Shown here piece by piece: positions 46,173-53,986 of a stretch of 64,000 nt of DNA (positions are counted from its first letter, which is position 1; every line of letters begins with the position of its first letter). The DNA is from Pseudorhodoferax soli. GTDB lineage: Bacteria > Pseudomonadota > Gammaproteobacteria > Burkholderiales > Burkholderiaceae_C. Where the stretch lies: positions 868,001 to 932,000 of the forward strand of contig NZ_QPJK01000001.1 in NCBI RefSeq assembly GCF_003337555.1. The letters are read 5' to 3'. The notes beneath the pieces are model-generated. The model worked only from the letters and a program-made list of their open reading frames with translations. It made no database searches and was not told the origin of the DNA. The translations under genes and the position numbers were made by a program.

Positions 46173-46874
46173 GTGATCGACAAGATTGCAGAGTCTGTTG
46201 CCGCCGCGCTGGCGGACGTGCGCGACGGGTCCACCGTGTTGATCGGTGGCTTCGGCACGGCCGGCATCCCGGGCGAACTCATCGACGGGCTGATCGCCCA
46301 GGGCGCGCGCGACCTCACCGTGGTCAACAACAACGCCGGCAATGGCGACACCGGCCTGGCAGCGCTGCTGGCCACCGGCCGCGTGCGCAAGATCATCTGC
46401 AGCTTCCCCCGCCAGGTGGACAGCCATGTGTTCGACGGCCTGTACCGCAGCGGCAAGATCGAGCTCGAAATCGTGCCCCAGGGCAACCTGGCCGAGCGCA
46501 TGCGCGCCGCCGGTGCCGGCGTCGGCGCCTTCTTCTGCCCCACGGCCTACGGCACCGAGCTGGCAAAGGGCAAGGAGACGCGCGAGATCAACGGCAAGCA
46601 CTACGTGCTGGAGTACCCGATCCAGGGCGACGTGGCCCTCATCAAGGCCGAGCGCGGCGACCGCTGGGGCAACCTCACCTACCGCATGTCCGCACGCAAC
46701 TTCGGCCCCGTGATGGCCATGGCCGCGCGCCGCACCATCGCCTCGGTGCACGAGATCGCCGAACTCGGCACGCTGGACCCGGAGGCCATCGTCACCCCGG
46801 GCATCTTCGTCAGCAAGATCGTCAAGATCGACCGCGTGGCCACCCAGGCCGCCGGCTTCAAGAAGGCGGCATGA
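46173..46874 (+). CDS. pcaI: 3-oxoadipate CoA-transferase subunit A
   Basis: A 233-residue alpha subunit that, with PcaJ, transfers CoA from succinyl-CoA to 3-oxoadipate in the beta-ketoadipate pathway. Motifs: VLIGGFGTAGIPGELIDGL, TVVNNNAGNGDTGLAALL and GAGVGAFFCPTAYGTELA. The start is GTG at 46173 with AAGGAG 6 nt upstream; the nearby ATG at 46168 opens only two codons. The stop overlaps pcaJ by ATGA. An acetoacetate CoA-transferase (ScoA/AtoD) is the alternative, but the thiolase next door fits PcaIJF. Confidence 0.92.
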   Translation: MIDKIAESVAAALADVRDGSTVLIGGFGTAGIPGELIDGLIAQGARDLTVVNNNAGNGDTGLAALLATGRVRKIICSFPRQVDSHVFDGLYRSGKIELEIVPQGNLAERMRAAGAGVGAFFCPTAYGTELAKGKETREINGKHYVLEYPIQGDVALIKAERGDRWGNLTYRMSARNFGPVMAMAARRTIASVHEIAELGTLDPEAIVTPGIFVSKIVKIDRVATQAAGFKKAA

Positions 46875-47521
46875 ACATGGCCTACACCAAACGCAGCAAG
46901 GACGCGCTGGCCCGCCTGGTCGCGCAGGACATCCCCGACGGCGCCTACGTGAACCTGGGCATCGGCCAGCCCACGCTGGTGGCCAACCACATCCCGGACG
47001 GCCGCGAGGTCATCCTGCAGAGCGAGAACGGCATCCTGGGCATGGGCCCGGCGCCGGCCGCGGGCAGCGAGGACTACGACCTCATCAACGCCGGCAAGCA
47101 GCCCGTCACGCTGCTGCCGGGCGGCGCCTACTTCCACCATGCCGACAGCTTCGCGATGATGCGCGGCGGCCACCTGGACATCTGCGTGCTGGGCGCCTTT
47201 CAGGTCTCGGCCTCGGGCGACCTGGCCAACTGGAGCACGGGCGAGCCCGGCGCGATTCCCGCCGTGGGCGGTGCCATGGACCTGGCCATCGGCGCCAAGC
47301 AGACCTGGGTCATGATGGACCTGCTGACCAAGCAGGGCGTCAGCAAGATCGTGCCGCAGTGCACGTACCCCCTCACCGGCCTGGCCTGCGTCAAGCGCAT
47401 CTACACCGACCTGGCCACGTTCGCCATCACGCCCGAGGGCGTGCGCGTGGTGGCCGCCGTCGATGGCCTGTCCCACGCCGAGCTGGAACAGCTGGTCGGC
47501 CTGCCCCTCCTCAAGGACTGA
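46871..47521 (+). CDS. pcaJ: 3-oxoadipate CoA-transferase subunit B
   Basis: A 216-residue beta subunit carrying the catalytic Glu in ILQSENGILGMGP (about residues 48-60). Other family segments: YVNLGIGQPTLVANHIPDG, GGAYFHHADSFAMMRGGHLD, AMDLAIGAKQTWVMMDLLTK. The ATG at 46871 overlaps the pcaI stop (ATGA). pcaF follows after 4 bp, giving the order pcaI-pcaJ-pcaF. Confidence 0.94.
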   Translation: MNMAYTKRSKDALARLVAQDIPDGAYVNLGIGQPTLVANHIPDGREVILQSENGILGMGPAPAAGSEDYDLINAGKQPVTLLPGGAYFHHADSFAMMRGGHLDICVLGAFQVSASGDLANWSTGEPGAIPAVGGAMDLAIGAKQTWVMMDLLTKQGVSKIVPQCTYPLTGLACVKRIYTDLATFAITPEGVRVVAAVDGLSHAELEQLVGLPLLKD

Positions 47522-47525
47522 TCCC

Positions 47526-48731
47526 ATGAGCCAACACGCTTTCATCTGCGACGCCATCCGCACGCCCTTCGGCCGCTACGGCGGCGCACTGTCTTCCGTG
47601 CGTGCGGACGACCTCGGCGCGATCCCCATCCGCGCGCTGATGGCGCGCAACCCCGAGGTCGACTGGGAGCAGATCGCCGACGTGCTGTACGGCTGCGCCA
47701 ACCAGGCCGGCGAAGACAACCGCAACGTGGCCCGCATGTCGGCGCTGCTGGCCGGCCTGCCGATCGAGGTGGCCGGCGCCACCATCAACCGCCTGTGCGG
47801 CTCGGGCCTGGACGCCGTGGGCACCGCCGCACGCGCCATCAAGTCCGGCGAAGCCGGCGTGTTGATCGCCGGCGGTGTCGAGAGCATGAGCCGTGCGCCC
47901 TTCGTGATGCCCAAGGCCGAGAGCGCCTTCAGCCGCGCCAACGCCGTCTACGACACCACCATCGGCTGGCGCTTCGTCAACAAGCTGATGAAGGCCCAGT
48001 ACGGCGTGGACGCCATGCCCGAAACGGCCGAGAACGTCGCCGACGACTACAAGATCGAGCGCGCCGCGCAGGACCGCATGGCCCTGGCCAGCCAGAAGAA
48101 GGCCGTCGCTGCGCAGCAGGCCGGCCACCTGGCGCGCGAGATCACGCCCGTGACCATCCCGCAGAAGAAGGGCGACGCCATCGTCGTCGACAAGGACGAA
48201 CACCCGCGCGACACCAGTCTGGAAGCCCTGGCCAAGCTCAGGGGTGTGGTGCGGCCCGACGGCACGGTGACGGCCGGCAACGCCAGCGGTGTCAACGACG
48301 GCGCCTGCGCGCTGCTGCTGGCCAGCGAAGCGCAGGCCAAGAAGAACGGCCTGACGCCGCGCGCCCGCGTGGTCGGCATGGCCACGGCCGGCGTGGCGCC
48401 GCGCGTGATGGGCATCGGCCCGGCACCGGCCACGCAGAAGGTGCTGGCCCAGACCGGTCTCACCCTCGCGCAGCTGGACGTGATCGAACTCAACGAAGCC
48501 TTCGCCGCGCAAGGCATCGCCGTGCTGCGCATGCTGGGCCTGCAGGACGACGACGAGCGCGTCAACGCCTGGGGCGGCGCCATCGCGCTGGGCCACCCGC
48601 TGGGTGCCAGCGGTGCCCGCCTGGCCACCACGGCCGTGAACCGCCTGCACGCCACGGGCGGCCGCTACGCGCTGTGCACCATGTGCATCGGCGTGGGCCA
48701 GGGCATCGCCGTGGTGCTGGAGCGGGTGTGA
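47526..48731 (+). CDS. pcaF: 3-oxoadipyl-CoA thiolase
   Basis: A 401-residue thiolase that splits 3-oxoadipyl-CoA into succinyl-CoA and acetyl-CoA. Catalytic Cys in INRLCGSGLDAVG (about residue 90), His in GHPLGASGAR (about 358) and second Cys in CTMCIGVGQGIAVVLERV (about 388). SQHAFICDAIRTPFGRYGG and DVLYGCANQAGEDNRNVARM are typical of PcaF. It is cotranscribed with pcaIJ and followed after 2 bp by an SDR gene. Confidence 0.95.
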   Translation: MSQHAFICDAIRTPFGRYGGALSSVRADDLGAIPIRALMARNPEVDWEQIADVLYGCANQAGEDNRNVARMSALLAGLPIEVAGATINRLCGSGLDAVGTAARAIKSGEAGVLIAGGVESMSRAPFVMPKAESAFSRANAVYDTTIGWRFVNKLMKAQYGVDAMPETAENVADDYKIERAAQDRMALASQKKAVAAQQAGHLAREITPVTIPQKKGDAIVVDKDEHPRDTSLEALAKLRGVVRPDGTVTAGNASGVNDGACALLLASEAQAKKNGLTPRARVVGMATAGVAPRVMGIGPAPATQKVLAQTGLTLAQLDVIELNEAFAAQGIAVLRMLGLQDDDERVNAWGGAIALGHPLGASGARLATTAVNRLHATGGRYALCTMCIGVGQGIAVVLERV

Positions 48732-48733
48732 GC

Positions 48734-49465
48734 ATGGACAGCAACACCCCCGTCACCGTCGTCTCGGGCGCCAGCAACGGCATCGGCCGCGCCATCGCCG
48801 AAGCCCTGCTCGGCCAGGGCCGCGCGGTGGTCAACCTCGACTACGCGCCGCCCGACTGGAGCCACCCGCTGCTGCAGTCGTTCCAGGCCGACCTGACGAA
48901 CGAAGCCGCCACGCGCCAGGCTGCGCAGGACATCGCCGCGCGCTTCAACGTCACCGCCCTCGTCAACAACGCCGGCGCCACACGGCCCGGCACCATCGAC
49001 ACGGCCACCACCGGCCAGCTGGACGACGTGGTGGGCCTGCACCTGCGCGCGCCCATGCTGCTCGTGCAGGCCTTCCTGCCCACGCTGCGCGCCAGCGGCG
49101 AAGGCCGCATCGTCAACATGTCCTCGCGCGCGGCGCTGGGCAAGGGCGAACGCATCGTCTACTCGGCCACCAAGGCCGGCCTGATCGGCATGACGCGCAC
49201 ACTCGCCATGGAGTTGGGCGCGGACGGCATCACCGTCAACGCGATCGGCCCCGGCCCCATCGCCACCGATCTGTTCCGCAAGAGCAACCCCGAAGGCGCG
49301 CCGCAGACCGAGCGCATCCTGAAGAGCATCGCGGTCGGCCGCATGGGCACGCCCGAAGACGTGGCGCGCGCCGTGCTGTTCTTCCTGGCGCCTGCCAACG
49401 GCTTCGTCACCGGCCAGGTGCTGTACGTGTGCGGCGGCACCACCCTGGGCGTCGCGCCCGTCTGA
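48734..49465 (+). CDS. SDR-family NAD(P)-dependent oxidoreductase
   Basis: A 243-residue short-chain dehydrogenase. NAD(P)-binding VSGASNGIGRAIAEAL (about 9-24), VNNAGAT, catalytic Ser in NMSSRAALG, Tyr and Lys in VYSATKAGLIGMTRTLA, and the C-terminal YVCGGTTLGVAPV. FabG-like, but its position after pcaF suggests a ketone or alcohol intermediate in a linked catabolic route. It is followed by a 32-nt perfect palindrome. Confidence 0.93.
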   Translation: MDSNTPVTVVSGASNGIGRAIAEALLGQGRAVVNLDYAPPDWSHPLLQSFQADLTNEAATRQAAQDIAARFNVTALVNNAGATRPGTIDTATTGQLDDVVGLHLRAPMLLVQAFLPTLRASGEGRIVNMSSRAALGKGERIVYSATKAGLIGMTRTLAMELGADGITVNAIGPGPIATDLFRKSNPEGAPQTERILKSIAVGRMGTPEDVARAVLFFLAPANGFVTGQVLYVCGGTTLGVAPV

Positions 49466-49475
49466 ACCTTCTCCT

Positions 49476-49507
49476 GCCGGCCACCGCCCTGCAGGGCGGT
49501 GGCCGGC
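49476..49507 (+). terminator. Perfect 32-nt palindrome after the pca-SDR genes
   Basis: GCCGGCCACCGCCCTG joins its exact complement CAGGGCGGTGGCCGGC, giving a very stable stem, followed by GTCCTTTTC. It probably ends or reduces transcription between the SDR and the next Bug gene. Confidence 0.6.
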
Positions 49508-49534
49508 GTCCTTTTCATCTCCAAGGAGCACACC

Positions 49535-50530
49535 ATGACGCAACGTCACGTTTCCACTCGCCGTTTGGCCCTGGCCTCGCTCGCCGCAGCCGCTGCCGCC
49601 ACCCTGCTGCCGCTGCCGGCCGCCGCCCAGGCCTATCCGAACAAGCCCATCACCATGATCGTGCCGTTCTCGGCCGGCGGCACCACCGACATCCTGGCGC
49701 GCATCGTGGGCCAGGCGCTCACGGCCGAACTGGGCCAGAGCGTCATCATCGACAACCGCGCCGGCGCGGGCGGCAACATCGGCGGCCAGCTGGCCGCACG
49801 GGCGCCAGCCGATGGCTACACGCTGTTCATGGGCACGGTGGGCACGCACGCCATCAACGAGGCGCTGTACAAGAAGATGCCGTTCGACCCGATCAAGGAC
49901 TTCGCGCCGCTTTCGCGCGTGGCCAACGTGCCCAACCTGCTGGTCGCCCACCCGGCGCAGCCGTTCAAGACGGTGCCCGAAATGATCGCCTACGCCAAGG
50001 CCAACCCGGGCAAGATCAACTTCGGCTCCTCGGGCAGCGGCAGCTCCATCCACCTGTCGGGCGAGCTGTTCAAGTCCATGGCCAAGGTCGACATGGTGCA
50101 CATCCCCTACAAGGGCAGCGCACCGGCCGTGAACGACCTGCTGGGCAACCAGATCGCCATCATGTTCGACAACATGCCCTCGGCCATCCAGCACGTGCGC
50201 GCCGGCAAGCTGCGCGCCATCGCCGTGACGACGGCCAAGCGCTCGCCTGAACTGCCGGACGTGCCGACCATCGCCGAAGCCGGCGTGCCGGGCTACGAGG
50301 CGACCTCGTGGTTCGGCCTGTTCGCCCCCGCCGCCACGCCTGCGCCCATCGTGGCCCAGCTCAGCAAGGCGCTGGTCAAGGTGCTGAACCAGCCCGACGT
50401 GAAGCAGAAGATCGCCGCCCAGGGTGGCGACGTGGTGGCCGAGACCCCCGCGCAATTCGCCGCCTTCATCAAGGCCGAGACCGCCAAGTGGGGCAAGGTC
50501 GTCAAGGAATCCGGCGCCAGCGTGGACTGA
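49535..50530 (+). CDS. Bug/TctC-type periplasmic carboxylate-binding protein
   Basis: A 331-residue exported binding protein. The signal peptide includes STRRLAL, a twin-arginine-like motif, and a long Ala run ending AAAQA. The mature part has YPNKPITMIVPFSAGGTTDILARIVG, FGSSGSGSSIHLSGELFK and HIPYKGSAPAVNDLLGNQ. It has a good Shine-Dalgarno (AAGGAG) 7 nt before ATG 49535. It lies downstream of the pca/SDR genes beyond a strong palindrome and converges on the PdxA-family gene with a 1-bp gap. Ligand unknown; probably an aromatic or aliphatic acid. Confidence 0.92.
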   Translation: MTQRHVSTRRLALASLAAAAAATLLPLPAAAQAYPNKPITMIVPFSAGGTTDILARIVGQALTAELGQSVIIDNRAGAGGNIGGQLAARAPADGYTLFMGTVGTHAINEALYKKMPFDPIKDFAPLSRVANVPNLLVAHPAQPFKTVPEMIAYAKANPGKINFGSSGSGSSIHLSGELFKSMAKVDMVHIPYKGSAPAVNDLLGNQIAIMFDNMPSAIQHVRAGKLRAIAVTTAKRSPELPDVPTIAEAGVPGYEATSWFGLFAPAATPAPIVAQLSKALVKVLNQPDVKQKIAAQGGDVVAETPAQFAAFIKAETAKWGKVVKESGASVD

Positions 50531-50531
50531 G

Positions 50532-51536
50532 TCAGCGCGTCGCGGCCATGCGCACGCACAGGTCGAAGGCTTCCTGCAGCCCGTCGATCTGCGCGATGCC
50601 GCGGCCCGCGATGTCGAAGGCGCTGCCGCTGGCCGAGGTGGCCACGGGCACGGGCAGCCCGCCGTGCAGCGTCACCCCCTTCTCGAAGCCCATGAGCTTC
50701 ATCGCGATCTGGCCCTGGTCGTGGTACATGGAGACCACGGCGTCCACATCGCCGCGCCGCGCACCGATGAACACGGTGTCGGGCGAGTAGGGGCCGCGGG
50801 CGTCCAGGCCCTCGGCGCGCAGGCTCTGCACGGCCGGCGCGATGATCTCGATCTCCTCCATGCCGATGGAGCCGCCGTCGCCGGCGTGCGGGTTGAGGCC
50901 CGAGACCGCGATGCGCGGCCTGGCGATGCCTGCGCGGCGCAATGCGGCGTCGATCAAGCGCACGGCATCGCAGACGCCTTCGCCCGTGATGTGCGCGGCC
51001 ACGTCCTTGAGCGGGATGTGCGAGGTGACGCGCGAGGTCCACAGCGCACCCGTGAGGTTGAACTCGCTCGTGAAGCTGCGCACGCCGAAGCGCTCCTGCA
51101 GGTGGCGCAGCTCGTCCTCCTGCGCGAGGCCGCCCAGCCGCAGCGAATGCTTGTTGAGCGGCGCGAACACGATGGCCCCCGCCTGGCCCGCAGACACCGC
51201 ATCGATGGCCAGGTCCAGCGCACGCATGCTGGCGCGGCCCGAGGCCTCGTTGGACTCGCCCAGCACCGGGGGCTGGCCTTCCAGGCCGTCGCAGTCCAGC
51301 AGCGTGATGCGGCCGGGCTCGTAGCGCACGGCGTCCAGGTGGTCCACGCGCAGCACGTCGAGCGATTCGCCGGCGATGCTCTGGCCCGACGCCAGCGCCG
51401 CACCGTCGGCGATCAGCAGGATGTCGGCCTGCTGCCGGTTGCGCGCACGCGCGAGCAGCTTGACGGCCATCTCGGGGCCGACGCCGCTGGGGTCGCCGAG
51501 CAGCACGGCGATGCGGGGGTTGCTCATGGTCTTCAT
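50532..51536 (-). CDS. PdxA-family dehydrogenase (PdxA2/TphB-like)
   Basis: A 334-residue metal-dependent NAD dehydrogenase of the PdxA family, which includes 4-hydroxythreonine-phosphate dehydrogenase, 4-phosphoerythronate/threonate dehydrogenases (PdxA2) and the diol dehydrogenase TphB of terephthalate degradation. Metal-site motifs are seen: APLNKHSLRLGG, TSHIPLKDV, GLNPHAGDGGSIG, PYSPDTVF and SMYHDQGQIAMKLMGF. The loop usually reading about ..HGTAFDIAG has SASGSAFDIAG. No DUF1537 kinase or TphA is near. A Bug gene is upstream in the same operon (ATGA overlap), which favours a catabolic rather than a vitamin B6 role. Confidence 0.85.
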   Translation of the reverse strand: MKTMSNPRIAVLLGDPSGVGPEMAVKLLARARNRQQADILLIADGAALASGQSIAGESLDVLRVDHLDAVRYEPGRITLLDCDGLEGQPPVLGESNEASGRASMRALDLAIDAVSAGQAGAIVFAPLNKHSLRLGGLAQEDELRHLQERFGVRSFTSEFNLTGALWTSRVTSHIPLKDVAAHITGEGVCDAVRLIDAALRRAGIARPRIAVSGLNPHAGDGGSIGMEEIEIIAPAVQSLRAEGLDARGPYSPDTVFIGARRGDVDAVVSMYHDQGQIAMKLMGFEKGVTLHGGLPVPVATSASGSAFDIAGRGIAQIDGLQEAFDLCVRMAATR

Positions 51537-52510
51537 TCCGCCTTGATGTTGGCGCCGCGCACGAGGCGGCCGTAGTGTTCGTATTCGCTGCGGTTCATCT
51601 CGGCGAAGCGCTCGCCCGTGAGCGTGCCGACCTCGCCGCCCAGCGCCTTGATGCGGGCCTGCACGTCGGGCAGCTGCAGCGCATGGCCCAGTTCGGCCGT
51701 CAGCCGCTCCAGCGCCGCGCGCGGCGTGCCGCCCGTGGTGTAGAGCCCATACCAGGTCGACACGTCGGCCCCGGCGATGCCGAGCTCGGCCAGCGTCGGC
51801 ACATCCGGCATCTCGGCCGAACGCGTGGGCGAACTCACCGCCAGCGGGCGCAGCTTGCCGGCGCGGATCTGGCTCATGGCCGACGAGGTGCTGTCGAACA
51901 TCATGTCGACCTCGCCCGCGATGACGTCGATGTGCGCCTGCGAGCTGCCCTTGTAGGGCACGTGGATCGCACGCGTGCCGGTGACCATGCCGAACGCCTC
52001 GCCGCCGATGTGCTGCGTGCTGCCGATGCCGGACGACGCGTACTTGAGCGCCCCCGGCTTGGCCAGCAGCGCGGCCTGCACATCCTTGACGCTCTTGAAC
52101 GGCCCCGTGCTGGAGACCACCAGCACGTTGGGCATCACGGCCACGAGGCCGATGGGCTGCAGGTCTTTCAGCGGGTCGTACTTGAGCTTGAGCATGTGCG
52201 GCGCCACGGCCTGGGCCGTGTTGGTGGCCAGCAGCAGCGTGCTGCCGTCCGGCGCAGCGCGGGCGGCCAGCTCGGCCGCGATTGTGTTGGAGGCACCGGG
52301 TCGGTTCTCGACCACCACCGACTGCTTGAGCGCCGGCGCCAGCTTGTCGGCCAGCACGCGCGCCAGGATGTCGGTGCCGCCGCCGGGCGAGGCGCCGACG
52401 AGGATGCGCAGCGGTTTGTCGGGAAAGCCCTGGGCCAGCGCCGGCGCACCCATGGCCAGCAGGCCGAGCAGCGCCAGCGCGCGGCGCCGGTCCAATGTGT
52501 CGTGGGGCAT
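51533..52510 (-). CDS. Bug/TctC-type periplasmic carboxylate-binding protein
   Basis: A 325-residue exported binding protein, N-terminus MPHDTLDRRRALALLGLLAMGAPALAQ, then FPDKPLRILVGASPGGGTDILARVLADKL, YASSGIGSTQHIGGEAFG and HVPYKGSSQAHIDVIAGE. It is the first gene of a two-gene operon with the PdxA-family dehydrogenase (ATGA overlap), so it probably captures the substrate of that route. It diverges from a LysR gene across 116 bp. Confidence 0.92.
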   Translation of the reverse strand: MPHDTLDRRRALALLGLLAMGAPALAQGFPDKPLRILVGASPGGGTDILARVLADKLAPALKQSVVVENRPGASNTIAAELAARAAPDGSTLLLATNTAQAVAPHMLKLKYDPLKDLQPIGLVAVMPNVLVVSSTGPFKSVKDVQAALLAKPGALKYASSGIGSTQHIGGEAFGMVTGTRAIHVPYKGSSQAHIDVIAGEVDMMFDSTSSAMSQIRAGKLRPLAVSSPTRSAEMPDVPTLAELGIAGADVSTWYGLYTTGGTPRAALERLTAELGHALQLPDVQARIKALGGEVGTLTGERFAEMNRSEYEHYGRLVRGANIKAE

Positions 52511-52586
52511 CGTTCTGTCTCCGTGGTCGCGGGCGCTCGAAGCGGTCGCCCGTCGCGGCACGAGCTTAGGGATTTCCGCGGCGCCG

Positions 52587-52612
52587 ATCCAATCGCGGAT
52601 GCCGAACAATCC
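52587..52612. promoter_or_regulatory. Possible LysR-binding half-sites before the Bug/PdxA operon
   Basis: ATCC (52587-52590), GGAT (52597-52600) and ATCC (52609-52612) alternate with 6- and 8-bp spacing in the divergent region. LysR operators often contain such half-sites, but the spacing is irregular. Confidence 0.3.
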
Positions 52613-52626
52613 ATCACCTTTTGGAT

Positions 52627-53559
52627 ATGACGACCGACCACCTCAGCGACCAGGCCCTGCTGCTGCGCGTGCGCCCGCGCCAGCTGCTGCTGCTGGCGGC
52701 GCTGGACGCCGAGCGCCACCTGGGCCGCGCCGCCCAGTCCATGAACGTGACGCAGCCGGCCGCCACCAAGCTGCTGCTGCAGTTGGAGGAGTCGCTCGGC
52801 GAGAAGCTGTTCGAGCGGCTGGCGCGCGGCATGCGGCCGACCCCGGCCGGCGAGGTGCTGATCCGCTACGCGCGTCGCGTGCTGACGGACTTCGGCGCCG
52901 TGCGCGAGGAGATGGGCGCGCTGCGCTCGGGGCTGTCGGGTGCGCTGCGGCTGGCCGCGGTGCCGGGCGCCGTGCCAGCCCTGCTGGCGCCCGCCCTGCT
53001 CGAGTACCGGCGCCGCCATCCGCAGGTGGCGCTGGCCGTGGCCGTGGGCACCAGCGACGTGGTGCTGGCCCAGCTCGCGCGCGGCGATGTCGACCTGGTG
53101 CTGGGACGGCTCACCGAGGGCTTCAGCGAAGAAGAGTTCGACATCACGCCGTTGCTGGAAGAAGCCATGCAGGTGGTCGTGCGCAAGGGCCACCCCGTGT
53201 TCGCGCGCAAGCGGCTGCAGCTGCACGAGCTCGGCGACTGGTCGTGGGTGCTGCAGCCCGCCGGCTCGCCGCAGCGCGGCCGGCTGGAGGCGGCGCTGCG
53301 CGAGGTCGGCGTGCACCAGCGGCTGGACTACATCGAGACCGCCTCGACGACCGTCACGACGGCGCTCGTGGCGGGCTCGGACATGGCCGCCCTCATGCCG
53401 ACCTCGCTGGCGGCGCACTACGCGCGGCTGGGCGCACTGCGCGTGGCGCCCATCACCCTGCCGATCCGCCTGCCGGCCATCGACGTGATCGTGCCGCGCG
53501 AGCGGCCGCTGTCGCCGGCGGCGCAGCAGTTCCGTGCGCTGCTGCGCGAGCGTGCTTAA
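52627..53559 (+). CDS. LysR-family transcriptional regulator
   Basis: A 310-residue LTTR. N-terminal winged helix (about 15-75: LLLLAALDAERHLGRAAQSMNVTQPAATKLLLQLEESLGEKLFERL) and effector-binding domain with LRLAAVPGAVPALLAPALL and DLVLGRLTEGFSEEEFDITPLLEEAMQVVVRKGHP. The helix sequence MNVTQPAATKLL is typical. It diverges from the Bug/PdxA operon and probably regulates it. The stop overlaps the convergent globin gene by 4 nt. Confidence 0.92.
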   Translation: MTTDHLSDQALLLRVRPRQLLLLAALDAERHLGRAAQSMNVTQPAATKLLLQLEESLGEKLFERLARGMRPTPAGEVLIRYARRVLTDFGAVREEMGALRSGLSGALRLAAVPGAVPALLAPALLEYRRRHPQVALAVAVGTSDVVLAQLARGDVDLVLGRLTEGFSEEEFDITPLLEEAMQVVVRKGHPVFARKRLQLHELGDWSWVLQPAGSPQRGRLEAALREVGVHQRLDYIETASTTVTTALVAGSDMAALMPTSLAAHYARLGALRVAPITLPIRLPAIDVIVPRERPLSPAAQQFRALLRERA

Positions 53560-53960
53560 GCGCCGCGGTTGCGCATCCAGTCGGCGGTCTGGAAGAAGCT
53601 GTCCTTCAGCCGTGTGCGCAGGTCTTCGGGCACACCCGTCTCGCCCATGGCCTGGTCCATGCACGCAAGCCATTGGTCGCGTTCCAGGATGCCGATGGAG
53701 AACGGCATGTGGCGCGCCCGCAGCCGCGGGTGGCCGAACTGGTCGGTGTAGTAGGACGGGCCGCCCAGCCAGCCGCACAGGAACCAGAACAACCGCTGGC
53801 GCGCGTTGTCCAGCGTGTCGCCATGGGCGGCGCGCAGCGCGGCGTAGCCGGGCTCCAGGTCCATGAGGTCGTAGAAGCGCTCGACCAGCGCGCGTACCTT
53901 GTCCTCGCCGCCGATCCACTCGAAGGGGGTGCTGAAGGCGGGCTTTTCTTCGATCTGCAT
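53556..53960 (-). CDS. Group II truncated haemoglobin
   Basis: A 134-residue globin of the 2-on-2 (truncated) type, group II. Visible: the B/E-helix region RLFWFLCGWLGGPSYYTDQFGHPRLRARHMPFSIG, with the conserved GHPRLRARHMPF signature, and the distal pocket WLACMDQAM. Such proteins bind O2 or NO and are linked to oxidative or nitrosative stress. ATG 53960 has no clear Shine-Dalgarno; GlyAsp-rich N-terminus matches other trHb2. Not obviously linked to neighbours. Confidence 0.92.
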   Translation of the reverse strand: MQIEEKPAFSTPFEWIGGEDKVRALVERFYDLMDLEPGYAALRAAHGDTLDNARQRLFWFLCGWLGGPSYYTDQFGHPRLRARHMPFSIGILERDQWLACMDQAMGETGVPEDLRTRLKDSFFQTADWMRNRGA

Positions 53961-53986
53961 GGCCCGATTGTCGGCGTTGGGCCGCC

